A stretch of 64,000 nucleotides of DNA, taken from positions 62,001 through 126,000 of the forward strand of contig NZ_QPMK01000014.1 in assembly GCF_003344785.1 (NCBI RefSeq), written 5' to 3'. The notes under the pieces are model-generated. The model was not told where the DNA came from, searched no databases, and saw only the letters and a list, made by a program, of their open reading frames with translations. Both the position numbers and the translations under genes were made by a program. Every line of letters starts with the position of its first letter. Position 1 is the stretch's first letter. This stretch comes from Thalassococcus profundi (GTDB lineage Bacteria; Pseudomonadota; Alphaproteobacteria; Rhodobacterales; Rhodobacteraceae). Positions 40,722 to 48,823 of the stretch are shown here, piece after piece.

Positions 40722-42271
40722 GCCGCATCCTCCGTCGCGGCGCGGGCTTTCAACTCACGGCGGATCACCTTGCCGGTGACAGTCATCGGCAGGACGTCCA
40801 GAAACGTGATTTCCCTTGGGTAGGAATAGCTTGCAAGCCGTTCCTTCACCCATGCCCGAAGCGCATCCGCGCCCACCGTGGCGCCGGGCTTGCGCACCAC
40901 ATAGGCCTTCACGATCTCGGTGCGCAGCGCGCAGGGCTTGCCCACCACGCCGCAGGTGGCGACGTCCGGGTGCGCCAACAGGCAGTCCTCGATCTCGGCC
41001 GGGCCGATGCGGTAGCCCGCGCTTGTGATCACGTCGTCCTCGCGACCGATGAAGCGCAGGAAATCGCCTTTGCGCTCTCCCCGGTCGCCGGTCAGCATCC
41101 AGTCGCCGCAGAACTTCGCGGCTGTCTCTTCGGGGTTGCGCCAGTATTCCAGGAACATCGAAGCCGGGCGCGCCTTCACGGCGATATCACCTTCGCCGTC
41201 GGTCGGCTCGCCGTCCGGCCCCAGCACCGCCACGTCGAAACCCGGCACGGACTTCCCGATAAAGCCCGGTTCCGGGCTGAAAAGCGCGCCGCAGCTCGAC
41301 GCCACCATGTTGCATTCCGTCTGGCCGTAGAACTCGTTGATGCTCAGTCCGAACGCCGTGCGCCCCCAGGCCAGCATCTCTGCCCCCAGCGGCTCGCCAC
41401 CGCTGGCGACCGACCGCAGGCCCGGCACCTCGGCCCCCGCCGCCTTCAGCATGCGCAGCGCCGTGGGCGGGAAAAACACATTGCGGACCGCACCTTCGCG
41501 GCAAATCCTCAGGCAATCCCCGACCTCGAACCGCGGCATTCGCGCCGCCACCACCGGCACGCCGAGCGCCAGCCCCGGCATCAATACGTCGAAGAGCCCG
41601 CCGATCCAGGCCCAGTCCGCGGGTGTCCAGAGCACGTCGCCGGGCTGGCCCAGCAGGTCGTGGCTCATCTCCACCCCCGGCAGATGCCCGGTCAGCACCC
41701 GGTGTCCGTGCAGCGCGCCCTTGGGCGCCCCGGTGGTTCCGCTGGTGTAGATCAGCACCGCCGCATCCTCCGGCCCAGTGTCCGCTCCCGCCGCAGAGGC
41801 AAGGTTCGCCTCCGGCAGGTCCGCCTGCGTGATCACGGCAAGGTCGAAGCCGGCCAGCGTCTCCGCGCCGCCCGGATTCGTCACCACCACGGCCGCGCCC
41901 GAGTCGTCGAGCCGCGTGCGCAGCGCGTCGCCCTTGAACAGCGTGAAGAGCGGCACCGAGATCGCGCCGATCCGCCAGCAGGCGATATGCGCGGCGGCGC
42001 AAAGCGGCGATTGCGACAGCAGCACCCCCACGCGGTCGCCGCGCAGCACCCCGCGCGCGATCAGCGCCGCCTCCACCTGACGCGACAAAGTCCAGAGATC
42101 ACCGTAGCTTACGTCGCGGCGCGCACCGTCCGACATGTCGATGAGCGCGAGCCTGTCGGGATCGCTGACCGCCCAGCCGTCGCAGACCTGGTGCGCCATG
42201 TTGAGCCGGTCGGGCAGCGCCCAGTCGAACCCCGCACGAAGCGCCTCAAAGCTCTGGCCCGGTGTCAGCAT
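40718..42271 (-). CDS. AMP-binding acyl-CoA synthetase
   Basis: A 517-aa ANL-superfamily enzyme that activates a carboxylic acid to its CoA ester. The P-loop is IYTSGTTGAPKGALHGHR; NEFYGQTECN is the A5-type motif; LTGDRGERKGDFLRFIGREDDVI is the A7/A8 hinge; and KVIRREL near the end contains the A10 Lys in the expected place. Size and motifs fit medium/short-chain acyl-CoA synthetases. Between ivd and mccB, isovalerate or a related branched acid, or acetoacetate, are plausible substrates but unproven. Confidence 0.85.
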   Translation of the reverse strand: MLTPGQSFEALRAGFDWALPDRLNMAHQVCDGWAVSDPDRLALIDMSDGARRDVSYGDLWTLSRQVEAALIARGVLRGDRVGVLLSQSPLCAAAHIACWRIGAISVPLFTLFKGDALRTRLDDSGAAVVVTNPGGAETLAGFDLAVITQADLPEANLASAAGADTGPEDAAVLIYTSGTTGAPKGALHGHRVLTGHLPGVEMSHDLLGQPGDVLWTPADWAWIGGLFDVLMPGLALGVPVVAARMPRFEVGDCLRICREGAVRNVFFPPTALRMLKAAGAEVPGLRSVASGGEPLGAEMLAWGRTAFGLSINEFYGQTECNMVASSCGALFSPEPGFIGKSVPGFDVAVLGPDGEPTDGEGDIAVKARPASMFLEYWRNPEETAAKFCGDWMLTGDRGERKGDFLRFIGREDDVITSAGYRIGPAEIEDCLLAHPDVATCGVVGKPCALRTEIVKAYVVRKPGATVGADALRAWVKERLASYSYPREITFLDVLPMTVTGKVIRRELKARAATEDAA

Positions 42272-42274
42272 CGC

Positions 42275-42772
42275 CTAGTCGCTCCGCTGCGATTGCAGGA
42301 AAAGCGCCTGTCGCGCGGTTTCGCGCATCAGGCAGGACAGGGTCGCCGGACCACCGCCCGTGCCGCCGCCCCAGAGGCTGCGCTCGTAGTCGCACAGCCC
42401 GTCGCGAAAGCCGATCCAGGCGCGCTGCATGTCGCGCAGTGCCGCCTCCTGGCTGGGCGCGATTGCGCCGATCTCCTGCATCTCGGCATCGGTGGCGCGG
42501 GCCTCTGCCCGCACCTCGCCGTAATGCATGTTGAGCAGCGCGTCCCACTCCTGCCACTCCTGTTCAAGGCAGTAGCCCATGCCGACCGTCGTATCGCCGC
42601 CGGGGCTGCTGTTCATGCAGTCCTGCGCCGAGGCGCCGACGCATTCGTCGAATGTGCCTTCGGAGGCCAGGCATTCCTCGGTCGTCGCCATGGAAAAGCT
42701 GAACTCCTGCGCCGCCACGGGCGCCGCGAGGACACAAAGAACGCCAAACAAGCCACTGACTTTCCTGATCAT
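42275..42772 (-). CDS. LprI-like (DUF1311) secreted protein
   Basis: A 165-aa exported protein with a signal peptide (MIRKVSGLFGVLCVLAAPVAA). The mature part holds ECLASEGTFDECVGASAQDCM, a QEWDALLNMHYGEV stretch, then LRDMQRAWIGFRDGLCDYE. This is the pattern of the lysozyme-inhibitor LprI/DUF1311 family: Cys pairs plus the W-x-x-YRD-like helix. I chose the ATG at 42772. It lies 3 bases before the AMP-binding gene and 1 base after the following membrane protein gene. Confidence 0.78.
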   Translation of the reverse strand: MIRKVSGLFGVLCVLAAPVAAQEFSFSMATTEECLASEGTFDECVGASAQDCMNSSPGGDTTVGMGYCLEQEWQEWDALLNMHYGEVRAEARATDAEMQEIGAIAPSQEAALRDMQRAWIGFRDGLCDYERSLWGGGTGGGPATLSCLMRETARQALFLQSQRSD

Positions 42773-42773
42773 A

Positions 42774-43106
42774 TCACTCCTCCACCGGTGTCCCGTCCGG
42801 ACCGACCAGAAACTGCAGCCGCCCGTCGCGGGCGACGTAGTAGGTATAGTGCCGCGCCGCATCGTGCGGCTGTGGCCCGCAGATCACCACCAGCCAGGCC
42901 CGCTCCGACGGGCGCGCCCGGCAATCCGATCGCTGCGCCCCGTTGCTGGTCCCTGCGGCCGCGCGGTCCGCGAGGTAGCGCTGCGCATAGGCCTCGATCA
43001 CCTGCGTTTCGGTCACGTTCGCCGCGATCCAGCCCCAGCGCCAGCCCACCAGCGCCGCCAGAGCCACCAGCAGCGCCAGCGGCACGAACCACAGCCATCG
43101 CGGCAT
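42774..43106 (-). CDS. Small membrane-anchored protein of unknown function
   Basis: A 110-aa protein with an N-terminal helix (LWFVPLALLVALAALVGWRWG) and a ~80-residue exported domain with TETQVIEAYAQRYLADRAA, SDCRARPSERAWLVVICG and YYVARDGRL. Two Cys could pair. It sits between ivd (19 bases upstream) and the LprI-like gene. No family recognised. Confidence 0.68.
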   Translation of the reverse strand: MPRWLWFVPLALLVALAALVGWRWGWIAANVTETQVIEAYAQRYLADRAAAGTSNGAQRSDCRARPSERAWLVVICGPQPHDAARHYTYYVARDGRLQFLVGPDGTPVEE

Positions 43107-43125
43107 CAGCCCCGCCCATGCGCCG

Positions 43126-44289
43126 TCATGCCATCGCCGCCATCAATTCGCGCCCCACCAGCATACGCCGGATCTCGGACGTGCCGGCGCCGATCTCCAT
43201 GAGCTTCGCATCGCGGAAGAGCCGTGCCACCGGCGCGTCGTTCAGGAACCCCGCGCCGCCCATGGCCTGCACCGCCTGGTGCGCCTGTTTCATCGCCTCT
43301 TCGGAGGCGTAAAGACAGCAGGCCGCCGCGTCCTGGCGGGTCACGTCGCCCCGGTCGCAGGCCTTCGCCACCTCGTAGACATAGGCGCGGGCCGAATTCA
43401 TCGCGGTGTACATGTCGGCGATCTTGCCCTGCATGAGCTGGAACGACCCGATGGGCTGGCCGAACTGCTTGCGCTCGGCCATGTAGGGCATGATCTCATC
43501 GAGGCAGGCCGCCATGATGCCCGTGCCGATGCCCGCCAGCACCACCCGTTCGTAATCAAGGCCCGACATCAGCACCCGCACGCCCTTGCCCTCTTCGCCG
43601 AGGATGTTGTCGTAGGGCACCTCCACATCCTCGAAGATCAGTTCTGCCGTGTTCGACCCGCGCATCCCCAGCTTGTCGAAATGCGGGGACGTGCTGAACC
43701 CGGTCATGGATTTCTCGATCAGGAAGGCGGTGATACCCTTGGATCCGGCGTCCGGGTCGGTCTTGGCATAGACCACAAGCGTGTCGGCGTCGGGGCCGTT
43801 GGTGATCCAATACTTGTTGCCGTTGAGCACGAAGCGGTCGTTGCGCTTGTCGGCGCGCAGCGACATCGACACCACGTCGGACCCGGCACCGGCTTCGGAC
43901 ATGGCCAGCGCGCCGACATGCTGGCCCGAAACCAGCCCCGGCAGGTATTTCTGCTTCTGCGCGCCGGAGCCATTCAGGTTGATCTGGTTGACGCAAAGGT
44001 TGGAATGCGCGCCGTAGGACAGCGAGACGGAGGCACTGGCCCGCGCGATCTCCTCCACCGCGATGACATGGGCGAGATAGCCCATGCCCGCGCCGCCGAA
44101 TTCTTCGGGGACGGTGATGCCCAGAAGGCCCAGCTCGCCCATCTCGGGCCAGAGTGCGTTGGGAAAGGCGTTGGAGCTGTCCACCTCAGCCGCCAACGGC
44201 TTCACCCGCTCCTGCGCCCAGCGATGCACCATGTCCCGCAGCGCGTTCACGTCCTCGCCCAGATCGAAGCGCATCACCGCGTTGAACAT
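43126..44289 (-). CDS. ivd: Isovaleryl-CoA dehydrogenase
   Basis: A 387-aa FAD acyl-CoA dehydrogenase that oxidises isovaleryl-CoA to 3-methylcrotonyl-CoA and passes electrons to ETF. The catalytic Glu lies in [14 protein letters not shown], the position typical of isovaleryl-CoA dehydrogenase rather than the C-terminal position of short-chain enzymes. Also seen: [30 protein letters not shown] and [12 protein letters not shown] chose the ATG at 44289 (MFNAVMRFD), preceded by GGGGGCGAGG. First gene of the leucine cluster. Confidence 0.92.
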   Translation of the reverse strand: MFNAVMRFDLGEDVNALRDMVHRWAQERVKPLAAEVDSSNAFPNALWPEMGELGLLGITVPEEFGGAGMGYLAHVIAVEEIARASASVSLSYGAHSNLCVNQINLNGSGAQKQKYLPGLVSGQHVGALAMSEAGAGSDVVSMSLRADKRNDRFVLNGNKYWITNGPDADTLVVYAKTDPDAGSKGITAFLIEKSMTGFSTSPHFDKLGMRGSNTAELIFEDVEVPYDNILGEEGKGVRVLMSGLDYERVVLAGIGTGIMAACLDEIMPYMAERKQFGQPIGSFQLMQGKIADMYTAMNSARAYVYEVAKACDRGDVTRQDAAACCLYASEEAMKQAHQAVQAMGGAGFLNDAPVARLFRDAKLMEIGAGTSEIRRMLVGRELMAAMA

Positions 44290-44303
44290 CCTCGCCCCCT
44301 TAT

Positions 44304-44317
44304 TGAACACTTGTTCA
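44304..44317. promoter_or_regulatory. Palindromic operator candidate before ivd
   Basis: TGAACACTTGTTCA: perfect 6-base arms around a 2-base centre. It lies directly downstream of the predicted -10 box of the ivd promoter and would cover the transcription start. The regulator is not in the window; TetR- or MerR-type repressors that respond to acyl-CoA are usual for such clusters. Confidence 0.5.
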
Positions 44318-44318
44318 T

Positions 44319-44347
44319 TTAATAGAGGCGGGCCCTGCCCCGGTCAA
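44319..44347 (-). promoter_or_regulatory. Predicted sigma-70 promoter of the leucine (liu-type) operon
   Basis: TTGACC (44347-44342) and TATTAA (44324-44319) with an exact 17-base spacer match 5/6 and 4/6 of the consensus. The palindrome TGAACACTTGTTCA begins one base further down. The ivd start codon is 30 bases from the -10 box. Confidence 0.6.
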
Positions 44348-44435
44348 GCATGCCGCCCCGTCCGCAGGCGCAGAGGAACTGCGCCATTCGTTCGAGCGTT
44401 GCATGACCGACACCGAAATTCAAAGGAATGCGACC

Positions 44436-44909
44436 ATGACAGACGACCTCAAGACAGCTTTCTGGAACCGGATCGGCGACGTGCAGGCCGGGATGCTGGG
44501 GGCCGGCGGCGCCCGCCACGTTCCGATGTCGCCCTATGCCGACAAGGACAACACCGCGCTGTGGTTCATCACCGCCAAAGACACCGACATCGCCCAGGCC
44601 GCCGAAACCAGCGCCGAGGCGAATTTCGTCGTCGCCGATCCCAAGGCCAACCTCTATGCCAGCATCGACGGCCAGGTGACCCAGGTGAACGACAGCGCCA
44701 AGCTCGACGAGCTCTGGAGCGCCGTGGCCGCCGCCTGGTTCGAGGACGGGCGCAAGGACGACGACATCCGCCTGGTCCGCATGACCCTGTCGAAAGCCGA
44801 GGTTTGGGCGACCACGGGCGCCGCCGGGTTCCTGTACGAGATCGCCAAGGCGAATGTGACGGACGACACGCCCGATGCGGGCGAACACGGGACGGTCAGC
44901 TTTATCTGA
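44436..44909 (+). CDS. Pyridoxamine 5'-phosphate oxidase-like (general stress) protein
   Basis: A 157-aa split-barrel protein of the Pyrid_ox_like/general-stress group, which binds flavin in some members. Landmarks: MTDDLKTAFWNRIGDVQAGM, VPMSPYADKDNTALWFITAKDTDIA, YASIDGQV, and WFEDGRKDDDIRLVRMTLSKAEVW. The ATG at 44436 is preceded by AAGGA at 8 bases; an in-frame ATG at 44403 would add 11 residues and overlap the divergent ivd promoter less well. Divergent from the leucine cluster and followed by a terminator. Confidence 0.8.
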   Translation: MTDDLKTAFWNRIGDVQAGMLGAGGARHVPMSPYADKDNTALWFITAKDTDIAQAAETSAEANFVVADPKANLYASIDGQVTQVNDSAKLDELWSAVAAAWFEDGRKDDDIRLVRMTLSKAEVWATTGAAGFLYEIAKANVTDDTPDAGEHGTVSFI

Positions 44910-44924
44910 TGTAAGCTCCATTGC

Positions 44925-44958
44925 GGGTCGGGCGCACGGCGTCCGGCCCGACGTTTTT
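44925..44958 (+). terminator. Intrinsic terminator after the PNPOx-like gene
   Basis: GTCGGGC (44927-44933) pairs with GCCCGAC (44946-44952), followed by G and TTTTT (44954-44958). Position 18 bases after the stop. creA begins another 18 bases on, so creA needs its own promoter or readthrough. Confidence 0.75.
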
Positions 44959-44975
44959 CGAACCGGAGATTTCCC

Positions 44976-45440
44976 ATGATCCTGTCCCGCCTTGCCCCCC
45001 TTGCCTTCTGCCTCGCCCTGCCCGCCGCAGCCCCTGCCGAAGAGGTTGGCGAAATCGGCGTCGACTGGATCGGCAACGACATCATTATCGAGGCCATCGC
45101 CGACCCTGAGGTCGAGGGCGTGACCTGTCATGTCGCCTATTTCGACCGGTCCGTGATCGACCGGCTGTCCAACGGCAACTGGTTCGAGGATCCGTCCAAC
45201 GCCTCCATCGCCTGCCGCCAGACCGGCCCGATCACCATCGGCGACATCGACCGGGACGCGGAGGGCGAGGATGTGTTCCGCACCTCCCGCTCGATCATCC
45301 TCAAGTCCCTGCGGGTAAAGCGTATTTTCGACGAGAACAACCAGACGCTGATCTACGTGGCCCATGCCGCCGAACTCACGAACGGGTCGGCCAAGGTCGC
45401 GATCTCGACCGTGCCGCTCTATCAGCCGGGCGTCGACTGA
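44976..45440 (+). CDS. creA: CreA family protein
   Basis: A 154-aa exported protein (signal peptide MILSRLAPLAFCLALPAAAPA). The mature part follows CreA: VGEIGVDWIGNDIIIEA, VEGVTCHVAYFDR, DPSNASIACRQTGPI and SIILKSLRVKRIFDENNQTLIY. Length close to E. coli CreA (157). Function of CreA is still not established. Its last 19 bases overlap the end of the DegT-family gene on the other strand. Confidence 0.9.
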   Translation: MILSRLAPLAFCLALPAAAPAEEVGEIGVDWIGNDIIIEAIADPEVEGVTCHVAYFDRSVIDRLSNGNWFEDPSNASIACRQTGPITIGDIDRDAEGEDVFRTSRSIILKSLRVKRIFDENNQTLIYVAHAAELTNGSAKVAISTVPLYQPGVD

Positions 45441-46621
45441 TAGACGGTGCTGACCTCGGCGCGGATGATCCGGGCGATCTGAGCGCAGTCGTCCAGCGAA
45501 AAGGTCAGCGGCAGGCGCATGTCGACGAGGCCCGCCAGAATGCGGTCGGTCCGCGGCATCGGCGGCAGATCGGCATAGCGCCAGGAATCGTAGCGCGAGG
45601 TGAAGGCCAGCGGCTCGGGCGCGCCGAACCATTTCAAATCGACCCCGCGCGCGGCGCAGCGGGCCAGAACGTCGCGAATGCGCGCTGCGTCCCAGCCGGG
45701 CAGCAGGAACTGGAAGGACGACCCGACAAAAGCTTCGGCCTCGGGGCGATGGGTCAGGCGCAGCCCCGGCGTGCCGGCCAGCCCCTCTTCGACGACGCGG
45801 TAGCGGTCGTTCCAGTTGCGGACCTGCGCCGACAGGGTGCGCAGCTGCGGGCGCAGGATCGCGGCGCGCAGGTTGTCCATCCGGCCCGACACGTTGGGGG
45901 TCACGTATTTCACCTTCTCGAAAACCTCGGGCGGCGGCGCGGCGAAATGCCGTTCATAGAGCATGTAGGAGCCCGACAGCAGCACCGCACGCGCCGCGAC
46001 CTCGGCATCATCGGTGACCAGGAACCCGCCCTCGCCCGAATTCACATGCTTGTAGGTCTGGCAGGAATAGCAGCCGACGCGCCCGTGCAAGCCGGACGGC
46101 ACCCCGTTCCAGGCCGCGCCCATGGTATGCGCGCAGTCCTCGATCACCGTGACCTTGGCCGCGTCGCAGATCGCCATCAGCCGGTCCATGTCGCAGATAT
46201 GTCCGCGCATGTGGCTCAGCAGCAGGACCTTCGCCTGCCCGACCTTCGCCGCCAGGTCGTCGAGGTCGAGCGTCAGGTCCTCGGTCACCTCGACCAGCAC
46301 GGGCACCGCGCCAAGGCTGGCGATGGCCCCGGGCACGGGCGCGAGCGTGAAGGCGTTGGACAACACCTTGTCTCCCGGTGCGACGCCGACGGCACGCAGG
46401 GCCGCGCCCATGGCGTAGCCGCCCGAGGCGACGGCGAGGCAATAGCGCGCCCCGGTCAGCGCGGCGAATTCCTGCTCGAGCAGCGACGCTTCGCTCAGCT
46501 CTCCGGGCGCGGTGTTGTAGCGGTGCAGACGACCGCTGCGCATGACCTCGACGGCGGCGGCGATCCCGTCCTCGGGAATCGGCTCCTGCTGCGTGAAACT
46601 GCCCTGAAAGATCTCGGCCAT
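45422..46621 (-). CDS. DegT/DnrJ/EryC1/StrS-family aminotransferase
   Basis: A 399-aa PLP enzyme of fold type I. ARYCLAVASGGYAMGAALRA binds the cofactor phosphate, VIEDCAHTMGA holds the ring Asp, and YSCQTYKHVNSGEGGF holds the PLP Lys and a Gly-rich strand. Family members make amino sugars or related amines, sometimes for polysaccharides. No sugar-nucleotide genes adjoin except glmU/glmS, so the substrate is open. The start at 46621 lacks a clear ribosome-binding site; ends tail-to-tail with creA by a 19-base overlap. Confidence 0.88.
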   Translation of the reverse strand: MAEIFQGSFTQQEPIPEDGIAAAVEVMRSGRLHRYNTAPGELSEASLLEQEFAALTGARYCLAVASGGYAMGAALRAVGVAPGDKVLSNAFTLAPVPGAIASLGAVPVLVEVTEDLTLDLDDLAAKVGQAKVLLLSHMRGHICDMDRLMAICDAAKVTVIEDCAHTMGAAWNGVPSGLHGRVGCYSCQTYKHVNSGEGGFLVTDDAEVAARAVLLSGSYMLYERHFAAPPPEVFEKVKYVTPNVSGRMDNLRAAILRPQLRTLSAQVRNWNDRYRVVEEGLAGTPGLRLTHRPEAEAFVGSSFQFLLPGWDAARIRDVLARCAARGVDLKWFGAPEPLAFTSRYDSWRYADLPPMPRTDRILAGLVDMRLPLTFSLDDCAQIARIIRAEVSTVYQSTPG

Positions 46622-46698
46622 GCGGTATGTTTGCGGTGCGGCGCGCGTCAGGTCAATCGGCAGCGCACGCGCCGGCGCCTGTGCGGCCGACCGCTCTC

Positions 46699-47361
46699 TC
46701 AGCCGATCAGCCGCGCCACGACCTCGGGCAATTCGTCGAAATGCCCAATCAGCGCCTCGGGTTCCAGCGTGGCCATGTCGCCGCCCGCGGGACCGAAGGT
46801 TACCAGAACGCTCGGCAGGCCCGCGGCCCGGGCGGTTTCGCGGTCGGTGACCGTGTCGCCCACGAGGCAGCCCCGGTCCGGGGCTCCACCCGCCCGGCGG
46901 ATCGCCTCGAACAGCGGTTCCGGATCGGGTTTGCGCACCGGCAGCGTGTCGGCGCCGATCATCGAGCCGAAGAGCGACCGGATACCAAGGCTTTGCAGCA
47001 ACTGTTCGGCCAGCCCCTCGGGCTTGTTGGTGCAGATGCCGACACCGTAGCCGGCGCTGCGCAGCGCCTCGACCGCGGCGATGGCGCCAGGATAGACCAC
47101 CGTGTGATGGTCGATCGCATCGCCATAGGCGCGCAGAAGCTCCGGATACCAGCGGTCGATCTCGGCCTCGCTGCGGGTGCCCATCCGGTCCAGCCCCAGC
47201 GTCAGCATCGCCCGCCCGCCGCGCAGCGCCGTTGCCGCATCGCGCTGCGGATCCAGCTGAGCGCCTGCCCCCATGCCGATGAAGCAATGGTTGGCCGCGG
47301 CGATGAGATCGCCGGAGGTGTCCGCGAGAGTGCCGTCGAGGTCGAAAATCACCGTGCGCAT
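46699..47361 (-). CDS. gph: HAD hydrolase, phosphoglycolate phosphatase-like
   Basis: A 220-aa phosphatase of the HAD superfamily, subfamily IA. Motif I is FDLDGTLADTSGDL, motif II is GICTNKP, motif III includes KPDPEPLF, and motif IV is LVGDTVTDRETARAAG. This set fits phosphoglycolate phosphatase, though close relatives act on other phosphoesters. The ATG at 47361 follows GGAGAGTGCC. Divergent from glmU, 106 bases apart. Confidence 0.82.
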   Translation of the reverse strand: MRTVIFDLDGTLADTSGDLIAAANHCFIGMGAGAQLDPQRDAATALRGGRAMLTLGLDRMGTRSEAEIDRWYPELLRAYGDAIDHHTVVYPGAIAAVEALRSAGYGVGICTNKPEGLAEQLLQSLGIRSLFGSMIGADTLPVRKPDPEPLFEAIRRAGGAPDRGCLVGDTVTDRETARAAGLPSVLVTFGPAGGDMATLEPEALIGHFDELPEVVARLIG

Positions 47362-47409
47362 GGCACTCTCCTTTGTCACAACCCGCAATCCAACGTGAAA
47401 GGCGCCACC

Positions 47410-47437
47410 TTGCCCTGCGCCACAGGACCGATAAAAC
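47410..47437 (+). promoter_or_regulatory. Candidate promoter for glmU-glmS
   Basis: TTGCCC (47410-47415) and TAAAAC (47432-47437) with a 16-base spacer, each 4/6 to consensus, 30 bases before the glmU start. Weak but the best match in the divergent gap. Confidence 0.3.
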
Positions 47438-47467
47438 GGGCCGAGGCAAATCACAAAGAGAAACGGC

Positions 47468-48823
47468 ATGAGCATCGCACTGGTCATCCTCGCGGCAGGC
47501 AAAGGCACACGCATGGAGTCGGACCTGCCCAAGGTCCTGCACCCGATCGGCGGCGCGCCGATGCTGGTCCATGCTCTGGTCTCGGGACAGAGCCTGGAAC
47601 CGGAGCGCGTGATCGTCGTGGCGGGCCACCAGGCCGAACGGGTCGCCGATGCCGCGCGCGACTTCGACCCCGAGGTGCAGGTCGTGGTGCAGGACCAACA
47701 GCTGGGCACCGGCCACGCGGTGGCGCAGGCCCGCGCGGCGCTCGCGGAGTTCGATGGCGACGTCATCGTGCTTTATGGCGACACGCCTTTCGTCTCGGCC
47801 GAAACGCTGCAAAGGATGGTCGCGGCGCGGCGCCAGCACGACATCGTCGTGCTGGGGTTCGACGCCGCCGACCCGGCGCGCTACGGACGGTTGGTGATGG
47901 CGGGCGACCGTCTGGCGCGGATCGTCGAATTCAAGGACGCGAGCGCCGAGGAGCGCGCCATCACCCTGTGCAATTCCGGCCTTCTGGCGGCCGACAGCGC
48001 CACGCTGTTCGACCTGCTCGACGCCGTGGGCAACGACAATGCCGCGGGCGAATACTACCTGCCTGACGTGGTGGCGATCGCCGCGGAACGCGGTCTGTCC
48101 GCCACCGCCGTCACCTGCGACGAGGCCGAGACGCTGGGCATCAATTCGCGCCCTGAACTCGCGGCGGCCGAAGCCGCGTTCCAGGCGCGTGCCCGCGCCG
48201 CGTTGCTGTCGGACGGCGTGACGATGCAGGCGCCCGACACGGTGTTCCTGAGCTGGGACACCGCCATCGGCCGCGATACAGAGGTCGAACCCAACGTGAT
48301 CTTCGCCCCCGGTGTGACGGTCGAATCAGGGGCGCGCATCCGCGCCTTTTCGCATCTTGAAGGCTGCCACGTCAGCCGCGGATCGGTCGTCGGCCCCTTC
48401 GCCCGCCTGCGCCCCGGCGCGGAACTGGCCGAAGACGTGCACGTCGGCAATTTCGTCGAAGTGAAGAACGCGCAGCTGGCCGAGGGCGTCAAGGCCAACC
48501 ACCTGAGCTATCTCGGCGACGCCGATATCGGCGCCGGCACCAACATCGGCGCGGGCACGATCACCTGCAATTACGACGGCGTCTTCAAGCACCGGACCAC
48601 TATCGGCGAACGTGCCTTCATCGGCTCGAACACGATGCTCGTGGCGCCAGTCACCGTGGGGTCCGAGGCCCTGACAGGCAGCGGATCGGTGATCACCGAG
48701 GACGTGCCGGACGGGGCGTTGGCCATCGGTCGCGCCCGCCAGGCGACAAAACCGGGCTTTGCGCGGAAATTGTTCGAAATGTTGAAGGCAAGAAAAGCAA
48801 GACAACAAAAAGAGGTGGGATAA
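47468..48823 (+). CDS. glmU: Bifunctional UDP-GlcNAc pyrophosphorylase/glucosamine-1-phosphate acetyltransferase
   Basis: A 451-aa enzyme that acetylates GlcN-1-P and joins it to UTP to make UDP-GlcNAc. N-terminal nucleotidyltransferase: LAAGKGTRMESDLPKVLHPIG (residues 7-27), QLGTGHAVAQA, VLYGDTPF. C-terminal left-handed beta helix with hexapeptide repeats from ~250, including GPFARLRPGAEL, HLSYLGDADIG and the catalytic-region NIGAGTITCNYDG. Length typical. Its TAA overlaps the glmS ATG by one base. Confidence 0.97.
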   Translation: MSIALVILAAGKGTRMESDLPKVLHPIGGAPMLVHALVSGQSLEPERVIVVAGHQAERVADAARDFDPEVQVVVQDQQLGTGHAVAQARAALAEFDGDVIVLYGDTPFVSAETLQRMVAARRQHDIVVLGFDAADPARYGRLVMAGDRLARIVEFKDASAEERAITLCNSGLLAADSATLFDLLDAVGNDNAAGEYYLPDVVAIAAERGLSATAVTCDEAETLGINSRPELAAAEAAFQARARAALLSDGVTMQAPDTVFLSWDTAIGRDTEVEPNVIFAPGVTVESGARIRAFSHLEGCHVSRGSVVGPFARLRPGAELAEDVHVGNFVEVKNAQLAEGVKANHLSYLGDADIGAGTNIGAGTITCNYDGVFKHRTTIGERAFIGSNTMLVAPVTVGSEALTGSGSVITEDVPDGALAIGRARQATKPGFARKLFEMLKARKARQQKEVG

